Source of the DNA: Solirubrobacteraceae bacterium
Lineage (GTDB): Bacteria > Actinomycetota > Thermoleophilia > Solirubrobacterales > Solirubrobacteraceae
DNA: 58,947 nt
Reading direction: 5' to 3'
Assembly: GCA_017882405.1 (NCBI GenBank)
Contig: JADGPO010000058.1
Span: forward strand, 1 to 58,947
This document shows, piece by piece, positions 24,333-31,811 of the stretch. Made by a program: the position numbers and the translations under genes. A model generated the notes under the pieces. It was given only the letters and a program-made list of their open reading frames with translations. It searched no databases and had not been told where the DNA came from. Every line of letters begins with the position of its first letter. Position 1 is the first letter of the stretch.

Positions 24333-24730
24333 CCAGCCCGGCGGACCGCCACCGTGACCCGCGTGAGGACGCACACGCGGCCGGCGTCGTCGGAGATCTC
24401 GACCTCCCACACCCATGTGGTCCGCCCCCGATGGCGGGCGCGCGCCGCGGCGTGGATCGTGCCCTCGGTGATCGGCCGCAGGAAGCTCGTCTGGGTGGAG
24501 AACCCATCGGCGAGCTTGCCGTCGGCGGCCACCGTCCGGGCGGTTCCGGCGGTCGCCAGCGACTCGGCGATCGCCGCGTACACGCCACCGTGGACCAGGC
24601 CTGCGGGCTGCTTGAGCTCATCGCGAACCTCCACCCGGCCGCTCGCCACGCCATCGGTCAGCTCGGTGATCACCAGCCCGTAGCGGTGCTCGAAGCCCAG
24701 GGCCGGGATCAATGGCGGGACGGAGGCCAT
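24329..24730 (-). CDS. PaaI-type hotdog thioesterase
   Basis: The 133-residue protein has the hotdog fold of the PaaI/YbgC-like thioesterases that cleave acyl- or aryl-CoA. LVHGGVYAAIAESLAT is the family's catalytic region (HGG followed by an acidic residue on the central helix), and TSFLRPITEGTIHAAARARHRG and VTVAVRRAG form later strands. The natural substrate is unknown. It is divergent from the sigma-like membrane protein by 90 bases and converges on DUF3105. Confidence 0.9.
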   Translation of the reverse strand: MASVPPLIPALGFEHRYGLVITELTDGVASGRVEVRDELKQPAGLVHGGVYAAIAESLATAGTARTVAADGKLADGFSTQTSFLRPITEGTIHAAARARHRGRTTWVWEVEISDDAGRVCVLTRVTVAVRRAG

Positions 24731-24821
24731 CGCGCGCCACGATAGTGCCGCGGACCGGAGGGCCTCCGGCGGGCTCGCGCGAGGGCGCGCAACCAGCGAC
24801 GCTCATCTACGCTAGAGCGCG

Positions 24822-25979
24822 ATGTCAGTGGTGGACAGCCTTCCAGGCGATCAGCGCGCGGTGCTGCAGCTCGTGCTCGGCCGGGGCCGCAGCTACGACG
24901 AGATCGCGCGCCTGCTGTCGATCAATCCCGACGCCGTGCGTGAGCGGGCGCTGACGGCGCTCGACACGCTCGGGCCGCAGACCAAGGTCGACCGGCATTC
25001 GCGCGCGCAGATCTGCGACTACCTGCTGGGCCAGCTGCCCGAGGCCGAGATCGACGGGGTTCGCGACCTGCTCGCCGAGTCGGCCGCCCCGCGCGCCTGG
25101 GCTCGGGTGGTCTCCTCCGAGCTGGCCTCGCTGGCCCCCGGACCGCTCCCGGAGATTCCCCTGGAGACGTCAGCCGCGCGGGCGGCCCAGCAGCCGCGGG
25201 AGCCGGGCGCGACACCCGCGCTCGCCCTCGGCGCGGATGCCGCGATGTCGTCGAGCGCCGCGGCCACCGCCGAGCAGCCGGCGCCCCCGCCTCCCGCCGA
25301 GTCCGGGGCGCGCTTTGGCCGCCGCCGGCGCGAGCCCAAGCCCCCGAAGGAGCCCAAGCCGCCGCGTCCGCCCAAGCCGCCGCGCGAGCCCAAGCCGGCA
25401 GGCGACTCGGGCTCGGGGCCCCGCAGCTCCCGCCTGGGCGGCCTGATCGTGATCGGGCTGGTGGTCGCCGTCATCATCGTGGGGATCATCGTCCTGGTCG
25501 GCGGCGGCTCCAAGAAGAAGAGCAACACGATCGCCTCCACCCCCACCTCGCTGTCATCGACCACGCCGGCCGCGAGCGCCACCACCGCGTCGACCACCAC
25601 CACCGGCACGTCCACGTCCGCCAAGGTGGTTGCCCAGATCAACCTGACGCCGCCCGCCGCGGGCAGCAAGGCCGCCGGGATCGCCGAGGTCCTGCGCGAG
25701 GGCACCACCAACGGGATCGCGATCGTCGCCCAGAACGTCCCGCCCAACACGACCAAGCCCCCCAACGCCTACGCCGTCTGGCTCTACAACTCCCCCACCG
25801 ACGCCAAGATCCTGGGCTTCGTCAATCCGGGCGTGCCCAACACCGGCAAGCTCTCGACGGCCGGTGGACTGCCCGCCAACGCGACGCACTACAAGCAGCT
25901 GGTGGTCACCGTCGAGACCTCGGCCAACCCCAAGTCGCCGGGCACGATCATCCTCCAGGGCACGCTGACCGGAGTCTGA
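24822..25979 (+). CDS. membrane protein joining a sigma-region-4-like HTH to an RskA-like outer domain
   Basis: Residues 1-75 contain LPGDQRAVLQLVLGRGRSY and DEIARLLSINPDAVRERA, which read like the helix-turn-helix of sigma-70 region 4. A Pro/Lys-rich cytosolic linker follows (KPPKEPKPPRPPKPPREPKP), then one membrane helix at about 210-230 (LIVIGLVVAVIIVGIIVLVG). A Ser/Thr-rich outer stalk and a beta-rich end come next, with NAYAVWLYNSPTDAK and KSPGTIILQGTLTG. That end resembles the extracytoplasmic domain of RskA-type anti-sigma factors. It therefore looks like an anti-sigma-like receptor whose cytoplasmic part is a DNA- or polymerase-binding HTH. No partner sigma gene is adjacent. Confidence 0.75.
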   Translation: MSVVDSLPGDQRAVLQLVLGRGRSYDEIARLLSINPDAVRERALTALDTLGPQTKVDRHSRAQICDYLLGQLPEAEIDGVRDLLAESAAPRAWARVVSSELASLAPGPLPEIPLETSAARAAQQPREPGATPALALGADAAMSSSAAATAEQPAPPPPAESGARFGRRRREPKPPKEPKPPRPPKPPREPKPAGDSGSGPRSSRLGGLIVIGLVVAVIIVGIIVLVGGGSKKKSNTIASTPTSLSSTTPAASATTASTTTTGTSTSAKVVAQINLTPPAAGSKAAGIAEVLREGTTNGIAIVAQNVPPNTTKPPNAYAVWLYNSPTDAKILGFVNPGVPNTGKLSTAGGLPANATHYKQLVVTVETSANPKSPGTIILQGTLTGV

Positions 25980-26001
25980 TCGCCGGCCGCTGAGCGCCGG
26001 T

Positions 26002-26436
26002 TCAGCCGGTGATCCGCGCCAGCCCGTCCAGCGCCTCGTCGAGCTTGGCGCTGGTCGCCCGGCGCAGCAGCAGCCCGCCGGTGCGCGAATAGCCGCGTAG
26101 CTTCTGGCGCTGGGCGATCGTCACCTCCGTGCCCTGTCCGGCCGGCTCCAGGTGAACTTCGAGGACCGACTCGGAGAGCACCCGGGCGAACGGGGTGCCC
26201 GGGAGCTCCTGCTCCCAGGAGCACAGCCACGGCGGCTGTGAGGCCACCACGTGGAAGTCGGCCCGCACCGGCCGGCCGCGCTTGGTGCGAAACACCTGCG
26301 TGAAGCGGCCCTCCTGAACCCCCTCCACCCGCTCGATCCCCGGCCACCAGCGCGGCAGGTGGTGCGGATCGCAGATCAGCTCCCACAGCTCCTGCTGCGA
26401 GGCGGTGAGCTGGCGGCTGCGCTGCGCGGTGGCCAT
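26002..26436 (-). CDS. SRPBCC (START-like) protein
   Basis: The 144-residue protein has the SRPBCC plan: a first helix-strand (TASQQELWELICDPHHLPRWWPGIERVE), a mid strand with FRTKRGRPVRADFHV, and a long C-terminal helix (LLLRRATSAKLDEALDGLARI). This family binds hydrophobic ligands such as lipids or polyketides. The start overlaps the apt stop by one base (TAATG), so it is cotranscribed with apt. Confidence 0.85.
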   Translation of the reverse strand: MATAQRSRQLTASQQELWELICDPHHLPRWWPGIERVEGVQEGRFTQVFRTKRGRPVRADFHVVASQPPWLCSWEQELPGTPFARVLSESVLEVHLEPAGQGTEVTIAQRQKLRGYSRTGGLLLRRATSAKLDEALDGLARITG

Positions 26437-26954
26437 TACGCGTCGTACTGGATCAGGGCGTGCACTGGGCAGGGCGCCAGCCGCTCCCGCCCTCCCAGCG
26501 AGCTCAGCTCGACCAGGAAGGCGGAGCCCACGATCTTAGCGCCGAGGCCGGAGACCAGCTCGCACAGAGCGCCGGCCGTCCCGCCCGTGGCCAGCAGGTC
26601 GTCGTGCAGCAGCACCCGGGCGCCGTGGGCCAGGGCATCGGCATGCACCTCGAGCGCATCCAGCCCGTACTCCAACGTGTACCCGGCGCTGATCGTCTCC
26701 GCCGGCAGCTTTCCGGGCTTGCGCGCCGGGACGAAGCCCGCCCCCAGTTCGCGGGCCAGCGCCGCCCCCAGGATGAAGCCGCGGGCTTCGGCGGCGACGA
26801 CGAAATCGACCTTAACGGCTTCGACGAGCTCGGCGAGCGCGATCACGGCCGCGTCGAGAGCCGCGGAGTCGAGCAGCAGCGGGGTGATATCGCGAAACAG
26901 GATGCCCTCCCGAGGAAAGTCCGGGATGGCGCGAACGTACTGACGCAGATCCAC
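26436..26954 (-). CDS. apt: adenine phosphoribosyltransferase
   Basis: The 172-residue enzyme salvages adenine with PRPP to AMP. It starts with the typical YVRAIPDFPREGILFRDITP and carries the PRPP-binding motif VLLHDDLLATGGTAGAL; VVAAEARGFILGAALA lines the base site. The GTG at 26954 gives the canonical N-terminus although no binding site is seen, and the ftsR stop lies 13 bases upstream. It sits in the minus-strand run that includes ftsR and garA. Confidence 0.94.
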   Translation of the reverse strand: MDLRQYVRAIPDFPREGILFRDITPLLLDSAALDAAVIALAELVEAVKVDFVVAAEARGFILGAALARELGAGFVPARKPGKLPAETISAGYTLEYGLDALEVHADALAHGARVLLHDDLLATGGTAGALCELVSGLGAKIVGSAFLVELSSLGGRERLAPCPVHALIQYDA

Positions 26955-26967
26955 TAGTGGATGGCCA

Positions 26968-27732
26968 CTAGGTGGCGATCTTGCGCAGATCGCGGATCAG
27001 CAGCAGGTGCTTGAGGTGGGTGGTGACCGAGGCGAGGTTCTCCAGCGCCTCGATCGCCTCCTTGCGCCGTTCCGGATTGCGCGAGCGCAGCGCGGGGGCG
27101 AGGATGCTCTGCAGCAGCTGCGCCTCGCGGTCGGCCGAGCTGCGAAACACGCGCAGGTTGCGCCCGCCGACGCCGTAGCGCGCCAGCTCGGAGACCGCTC
27201 GGATGATCTCGCGCTCGGTCTCGTCGTAGAAGCGAGCGCCCGCGCGGGTCTCCCCCTTGATCACGCCGAAGTCGACCAGCTCGCGCACCAGCGCGGCGTC
27301 GGCACCCGTGTCCTCGAGGACGTCCTCCTGCGGGTACAGGGCGCCCGGGTCGCGCACCGCCACTGCGGAGCGGCGCAGGCCCAGGCGATCGCCGCCGGAA
27401 GGGGTCACGTCGCGGTCGGCGCGTCCGCCGGCCAGCTCCTGGCGGATCACCCGCAGCGGCAGGAACTCGTCGCGCTGGAGGCGCAGGATCGTGCGCAGGC
27501 GGTCGATGTCGGACTGGGCGTAGAGCCGGTAGCCGCCCTGCGTGCGTCGCGGGGTGAGCAGCTTCTGGTCCTCCAGGTAGCGGATCTTGGAGATCGAGAT
27601 GTCCGGGAACTCCTGGTGCAGCGCCTTGCAGACGGCGCCGATCGTGACGGCCTTCTGGCGCGGGCGCTCGGCTTCGGGCTCCATGGGCTCGGGCAGCTCC
27701 AGCTCGGGGTTCTCGATGTTGGTTGAGGCCAT
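26968..27732 (-). CDS. ftsR: MerR-type regulator, FtsR-like
   Basis: The N-terminal winged helix reads VTIGAVCKALHQEFPDISIS followed by KIRYLEDQKLLTPRRT and GGYRLY, matching FtsR of Corynebacterium and Rv1828 of Mycobacterium. In Corynebacterium FtsR activates ftsZ. The rest (about 120-254) is a helical effector-like part ending in TTHLKHLLLIRDLR. Its start overlaps the FHA-gene stop (TGATG), the same garA-ftsR order as in mycobacteria. It probably links growth signals to division, but its targets are not in this window. Confidence 0.88.
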   Translation of the reverse strand: MASTNIENPELELPEPMEPEAERPRQKAVTIGAVCKALHQEFPDISISKIRYLEDQKLLTPRRTQGGYRLYAQSDIDRLRTILRLQRDEFLPLRVIRQELAGGRADRDVTPSGGDRLGLRRSAVAVRDPGALYPQEDVLEDTGADAALVRELVDFGVIKGETRAGARFYDETEREIIRAVSELARYGVGGRNLRVFRSSADREAQLLQSILAPALRSRNPERRKEAIEALENLASVTTHLKHLLLIRDLRKIAT

Positions 27733-28199
27733 CAGCGGTGCAGGAACGCCAGCTTGTACTTGCCGATCTGCAGCTCGTCGCCATCGGACAGCCGGTGCGA
27801 GTCGATCCGGTGACGGTTGACGTAGGTCCCGTTCAGCGACCCGCAGTCGTCCAGGTAGTAATCGCTGCCGCGGCGGACGATCAGCGCGTGATCGCGTGAC
27901 ACGGTGACGTCGTCGAGGAACACGTCTGACTCGGGGCGGCGGCCTACCGACATGCGGTCACGCCCGAGGGGGAAGCTCTCGCCGGCTCGCCCGCCCCCGG
28001 CGCGGATCACCAGGGCGGCACCACGGGCGACTACGTCCTCCAGCTCCACGACCTCCACCTCGCCCGTCTCCCCCACCTTGTAGGTGGCCGTCGTGGGCCC
28101 CGCGGGCTGATCGCTCGCTGCCAGAAACGCACCGCAGCGCTGGCAGTAGCTGGCACCGTCGTCGTTGGCGAAGCCGCACTCTGGACAGTGCTGGGCCAT
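27732..28199 (-). CDS. FHA-domain protein, GarA/OdhI-like, with N-terminal zinc ribbon
   Basis: The C-terminal FHA domain (about 60-155) has SVGRRPESDVFLDDVTVSRDHALI and DCGSLNGTYVNRHRI, closely matching GarA and OdhI. Those proteins, when unphosphorylated, bind 2-oxoglutarate dehydrogenase and glutamate enzymes and are released by PknB/PknG phosphorylation of an N-terminal Thr motif. Here a Thr-containing stretch (TTATYKVGETGEVEVVELED) precedes the FHA domain at the right place. Unlike mycobacterial GarA, residues 1-25 form a zinc ribbon (CPECGFANDDGASYCQRCG). It follows the RsiG-like gene by 15 bases. Confidence 0.88.
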   Translation of the reverse strand: MAQHCPECGFANDDGASYCQRCGAFLAASDQPAGPTTATYKVGETGEVEVVELEDVVARGAALVIRAGGGRAGESFPLGRDRMSVGRRPESDVFLDDVTVSRDHALIVRRGSDYYLDDCGSLNGTYVNRHRIDSHRLSDGDELQIGKYKLAFLHR

Positions 28200-28214
28200 C
28201 AGGCCGATTCGGGC

Positions 28215-28469
28215 CTATTCGGGCTCGTTGGCCGGCACCCGCCCGGCCAGGATGTCGGTCAGCTGCTGGACATCGGCGCCCGAGATGACCAGCTCCCCGG
28301 TCTCGTCCTTCTTGCGCAGGCGGTTGACCAGCTCGGCCCGGAGGATGTCGATCTTGCCGTGCAGGATCCGCCGCCGGTAGGAGATCTCCATCTCGTCCTC
28401 GGTGAGCTGCTTGATGAGGTCCTTCAGCTCCTGATCGGTGAGCGATCCGAGGTCTGGAAAGGTGTCCAT
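28215..28469 (-). CDS. rsiG: RsiG-like c-di-GMP-responsive anti-sigma factor, single-motif type
   Basis: This 84-residue helical protein has one copy of the RsiG signature E-x3-S-x2-R-x3-Q-x3-D, here with His for Gln: EMEISYRRRILHGKID. In Streptomyces RsiG binds c-di-GMP with two such helices and holds the sigma factor WhiG; in Rubrobacter a single-motif form works as a homodimer. The second half lacks a second copy, so this is the dimer type. The start has GGAGGA eight bases upstream. WhiG is not in the window. It heads the garA-ftsR-apt run, 115 bases after pgsA. Confidence 0.78.
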   Translation of the reverse strand: MDTFPDLGSLTDQELKDLIKQLTEDEMEISYRRRILHGKIDILRAELVNRLRKKDETGELVISGADVQQLTDILAGRVPANEPE

Positions 28470-28583
28470 GCTGATTGTTCCTCCGCCTGGGGGTTCGTTG
28501 GCGTGGGCTCGCGCAGTATATCCGGACGGCCCGTAGGGTCAAGTTGAGCTTGAGACTATCCGTCCCGCCCAGCCCGCCACGGG

Positions 28584-29210
28584 CTACCCGTCCTCCCGGG
28601 CGAGCCTGCGCGCCTCGGCGACACCGCGCCGCACGTACAGCACGGTGGCCAGCAGCGCCAGGCCGAGCCCGGCGTACAGCATCACGAGCGCTAGCCAGTG
28701 TACGCCCGCCATCGCGAGGAAGGGGGCCGCCATCGTCGGCGCCACGCCGATGCGCCCCGGCCAGTTGATCTTCAGCTCCACGCCGCGCGAGAGCCCGTAG
28801 CGGCTCAGCCCGAGCATGAACAGCTCGCGCGCCACCACGACACATATCGCCCACCGCGGCAGCAGCGAGAAGTCAAACGCCACGATCATCCCCGAGATCA
28901 CCAGCAGCCGGTCGACGATCGGGTCCAGCAGGGCCCCCAGCCGGCTGTACTGGCCGGTCGCGCGGGCGGCGAACCCGTCTGCGTAGTCGGCCCAGGCGAT
29001 CACCGCGAACAGAATCGTCGCCACCGTGTCCTGGCCGTCGCGGCTGGAGAGGGCGAGCGCGAGGAACACGGGGATCGCGGCCAGCCGCGCAAAGCCGATC
29101 GCGTTTGGGATCGTCCACGGGTTCAGCGGCTGATCGGATGCCGTGGCGGCCGGCGGCGGTCCGGACCGGTCGATCCCGAACAGCCGGCGCTTTGAGGTCT
29201 CAGGGCTCAC
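28584..29210 (-). CDS. pgsA: CDP-diacylglycerol-glycerol-3-phosphate 3-phosphatidyltransferase-like
   Basis: The 208-residue membrane enzyme has the CDP-alcohol phosphatidyltransferase motif: DYADGFAARATGQYSRLGA then LLDPIVD, giving D-x2-D-G-x2-A-R-x8-G-x3-D-x3-D. Five to six apolar helices follow. It would join CDP-diacylglycerol with glycerol-3-phosphate for phosphatidylglycerol; a different alcohol acceptor cannot be ruled out. The GTG at 29210 lies 46 bases after the proS stop on the same strand. Confidence 0.85.
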   Translation of the reverse strand: MSPETSKRRLFGIDRSGPPPAATASDQPLNPWTIPNAIGFARLAAIPVFLALALSSRDGQDTVATILFAVIAWADYADGFAARATGQYSRLGALLDPIVDRLLVISGMIVAFDFSLLPRWAICVVVARELFMLGLSRYGLSRGVELKINWPGRIGVAPTMAAPFLAMAGVHWLALVMLYAGLGLALLATVLYVRRGVAEARRLAREDG

Positions 29211-29256
29211 GACTGCGCGGACGGTGGGCCGTTTCGCAAGGCGGCCGAGCTCGTAT

Positions 29257-30945
29257 TCAGGGCAACGTTCGCCAGAGCTCGGCGACCGCCGTCGCAGCCC
29301 GGTCGACCGGGACGCTGCGCGACTCCTGGCCGCGCCGGACCTGGACCTCGATCTCGCCGGCGGCCAGCGTCCGGCGCCCGACCGTCAGCCGCAGCGGGCA
29401 GCCGAGCAGCTCCGCGTCGGCGAACTTCTCCCCCGGTCCGGCATCGCGCTCGTCGTAGAGCACCGCCAGCCCGCTCGACTGAAGCTCCCCGTACAGACCG
29501 TTGGCGAACTCGCGCTCGGGACTGCGCGGCTTGCCGAGCACCACCAGCTCGACGTCGAAGGGCGCGATCGAGCGCGGCCAGGAGATGCCCTGCTCGTCGG
29601 CGTACTGCTCGACCGCCGCCGCGGCGGCCCGCGCCGGACCGAAGCCGTAGGAGCCCATCCACACCAGCTGGGCCTGACCCGACTCGTCCAGGTAGGTGGC
29701 GCCCAGTGGCTCTGAGTACCGCGTGCCCAGCTTGAAGATGTTGCCGATCTCGATCGCCGGTTCGATCCGGATGGCCGCCCCGTTGACGATGTCGCCCGCG
29801 ACCACCGTGCGCACATCGACTGTCTCGAAGCTGAAGTCGCGCCCCGGCTGCACGCCGCGCAAGTGGGCGTCGGGCCGGTTGGCGCCGACGACGTACACCC
29901 CACCGGCTTTGGAGTCGATCGCCGCATCGAGCAGGACCCGCATCTGGGCGCCGACCGGGCCGATGTAGCCGGGCGGTCCGAGGCGATCGGCGATCTCCTC
30001 GGCCTTGGCGGCCCGAAACGGCCGCCCCAGGGCGTTCTGGAGCTTGATCTCGTTGACGCGATGGTCGCCGCGCACGACCACCAGCTGCATGTCATTGTCG
30101 AGCACGATCGGGAACGCCTTCAAGGTGGCGCCGGCGGCGACGCCGAGCTCGGACACCAGCGCATCGATCGTGGTCGCCCCCCGCGTCTGCACCAGCTCCG
30201 GCGCGTCCTGCGGCGCCGGCAGGCTCACCGGCTGAGCGTCAGCCGAGGCGACCTCGACGTTGGCGGCGTACCCGGGTGCCAGCGCGACGTCGTTCTCCCC
30301 CGCCGCGCAGGGCGCCATGTACTCATCGGCGCCGTGGCCGCCCATCATCCCCACGTCGGACTTCACGCGGTACCACTCCAGGCCGATGCGGTCGCAGATC
30401 CGGTCATAGGCGGCGGCGTGCAGGCCGTACCGGGCGTCCAGTCCCTCGGCGTCGCGATCGAAGGTGTAGGAGTCCTTCATGATGAATTCGCGGGTACGCA
30501 GCACGCCCGCCCGCGGCCGCGGCTCGTCGCGCTCCTTGACCTGGAAGTGGTAGAGGATCAGCGGCAGGTCCCGATAGGACCGGACGGCCGCCGCGACGTG
30601 GCCGGTGACGATCTCCTCGTGGGTCATCGCCAGCACCATGTCGGCGCCGCGCCGGTCCTGGAGCTTGAACAGCTCGTCGATCTCATACCGGCCGGTCCGC
30701 CGCCAGGGCTCCGCGGGATGCAGCACCGGCATCAGCATCTCGTGGCCGCCGATGGCGTTCATCTCCTCGCGGACGATCTGCACGATTCGCTGATGCACGC
30801 GCCATCCGGCGGGCAGCCACGACCACAGGCCGGAGCCGATCTGGCGGATCAAACCGGCCCGCACCATCAACACATGGCTTTTCGCCTCGGCGTCGGCGGG
30901 CGGCTCGCGCTCGGTGGGCAGGAAGTAGGTGGAAAGCCTGGTCAC
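29257..30945 (-). CDS. proS: proline-tRNA ligase
   Basis: The 562-residue enzyme charges tRNA-Pro. It is the bacterial long type: class II motif 2 (RTREFIMKDSYTF), an editing domain inserted at about 225-380 (containing the YIGPVGAQMRVL region), motif 3 (FGPARAAAAAVEQY) and a C-terminal anticodon-binding domain (DVELVVLGKPRSPE). The N-terminus (TRLSTYFLPTEREPPADAE) is standard. It is divergent from the superoxide dismutase gene, with 89 bases between starts. Confidence 0.96.
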   Translation of the reverse strand: MTRLSTYFLPTEREPPADAEAKSHVLMVRAGLIRQIGSGLWSWLPAGWRVHQRIVQIVREEMNAIGGHEMLMPVLHPAEPWRRTGRYEIDELFKLQDRRGADMVLAMTHEEIVTGHVAAAVRSYRDLPLILYHFQVKERDEPRPRAGVLRTREFIMKDSYTFDRDAEGLDARYGLHAAAYDRICDRIGLEWYRVKSDVGMMGGHGADEYMAPCAAGENDVALAPGYAANVEVASADAQPVSLPAPQDAPELVQTRGATTIDALVSELGVAAGATLKAFPIVLDNDMQLVVVRGDHRVNEIKLQNALGRPFRAAKAEEIADRLGPPGYIGPVGAQMRVLLDAAIDSKAGGVYVVGANRPDAHLRGVQPGRDFSFETVDVRTVVAGDIVNGAAIRIEPAIEIGNIFKLGTRYSEPLGATYLDESGQAQLVWMGSYGFGPARAAAAAVEQYADEQGISWPRSIAPFDVELVVLGKPRSPEREFANGLYGELQSSGLAVLYDERDAGPGEKFADAELLGCPLRLTVGRRTLAAGEIEVQVRRGQESRSVPVDRAATAVAELWRTLP

Positions 30946-31034
30946 GACGCCAAGCCTACTCGGCGGTGGAGCACCCAGCCGGCGGGGTATGTTCTCTTCT
31001 GCAGCCTTAAAACAAGCGACGACAAGGAGCCCGT

Positions 31035-31640
31035 ATGGCGTATTCCGTTCCGGATCTGCCCTATGACTACAACGCGCTCGAGCCGCACATCGACGAGGCG
31101 ACGATGCGCGTGCACCACGACAAGCACCATCAGGCCTACGTGGACAAGGCCAACGCCGCGCTCGAGGGCACCGAGTGGGCCGAGAAGCCGATCGAGGACG
31201 TGCTGAAGAACCTCGGCTCGCTTCCGTCCGACAAGCAGACCCCGGTCCGCAACAACGGCGGTGGCCACTACAACCACTCGCTGTTCTGGGAGTGGCTGTC
31301 CCCCGACGGCGGCGGCCAGCCCAGCGGCGACCTGGCGCAGGCGATCGAGTCGGCCTTCGGCTCCTTCGACGACTTCAAGTCGAAGCTCAAGGCCGGCGGC
31401 GTCAATCAGTTCGGCTCCGGCTGGTCGTGGCTGGTGCACGACGGCTCGGGCCTGGCCGTGGTCTCCACTGCCAACCAGGACAGCCCCATCAGCGACGGCA
31501 AGGCCCCGCTGCTGGGCGTCGACGTCTGGGAGCACGCCTACTACCTCAAGTACCAGAACAAGCGCCCGGACTACATCGACGCGTTCTGGAACGTCGTCAA
31601 CTGGGACAAGGTCGCCGAGCTGTTCGCGAAGGCCAGCTAG
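31035..31640 (+). CDS. sodA: superoxide dismutase (Fe/Mn family)
   Basis: The 201-residue enzyme turns superoxide into peroxide and oxygen. The metal ligands are visible: His in [13 protein letters not shown], His in [10 protein letters not shown], and Asp and His in [12 protein letters not shown]. The N-terminus ([17 protein letters not shown]) is the usual one. AAGGAG lies before the ATG. The metal (Fe, Mn or cambialistic) cannot be settled from motifs alone. It is a single-gene transcript ended by the hairpin at 31659-31692. Confidence 0.96.
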   Translation: MAYSVPDLPYDYNALEPHIDEATMRVHHDKHHQAYVDKANAALEGTEWAEKPIEDVLKNLGSLPSDKQTPVRNNGGGHYNHSLFWEWLSPDGGGQPSGDLAQAIESAFGSFDDFKSKLKAGGVNQFGSGWSWLVHDGSGLAVVSTANQDSPISDGKAPLLGVDVWEHAYYLKYQNKRPDYIDAFWNVVNWDKVAELFAKAS

Positions 31641-31658
31641 CGAAGCGCTGCACGCGCG

Positions 31659-31692
31659 GCGGGGCCGGCGCATTCCTGCGCGACGGCCCCGC
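31659..31692 (+). terminator. terminator hairpin of sodA
   Basis: GCGGGGCCG (31659-31667) pairs with CGGCCCCGC (31684-31692), and inside it GCGCA/TGCGC forms a second stem around TTCC. It begins 18 bases after the sodA stop. No T-run follows, as is common in high-GC actinobacteria. Confidence 0.65.
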
Positions 31693-31781
31693 CCCTAGCA
31701 CCTAGCCGTCCCCCAGCTAGCCGCGCTGAATAGAGGACAAATAGTTGCCAGGATCGCGCACGTAGCCGCCTCGGCAACGCG

Positions 31782-31808
31782 GACGCGGCGCCACGCAGGC
31801 GCCGCGTC
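31782..31808 (-). terminator. hairpin just after ispG
   Basis: GACGCGGCGCC (31782-31792) is the exact complement of GGCGCCGCGTC (31798-31808) with a five-base loop. It starts three bases after the ispG stop on the minus strand and ends that transcript or protects its 3' end. No U-run follows. Confidence 0.6.
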
Positions 31809-31811
31809 GTC

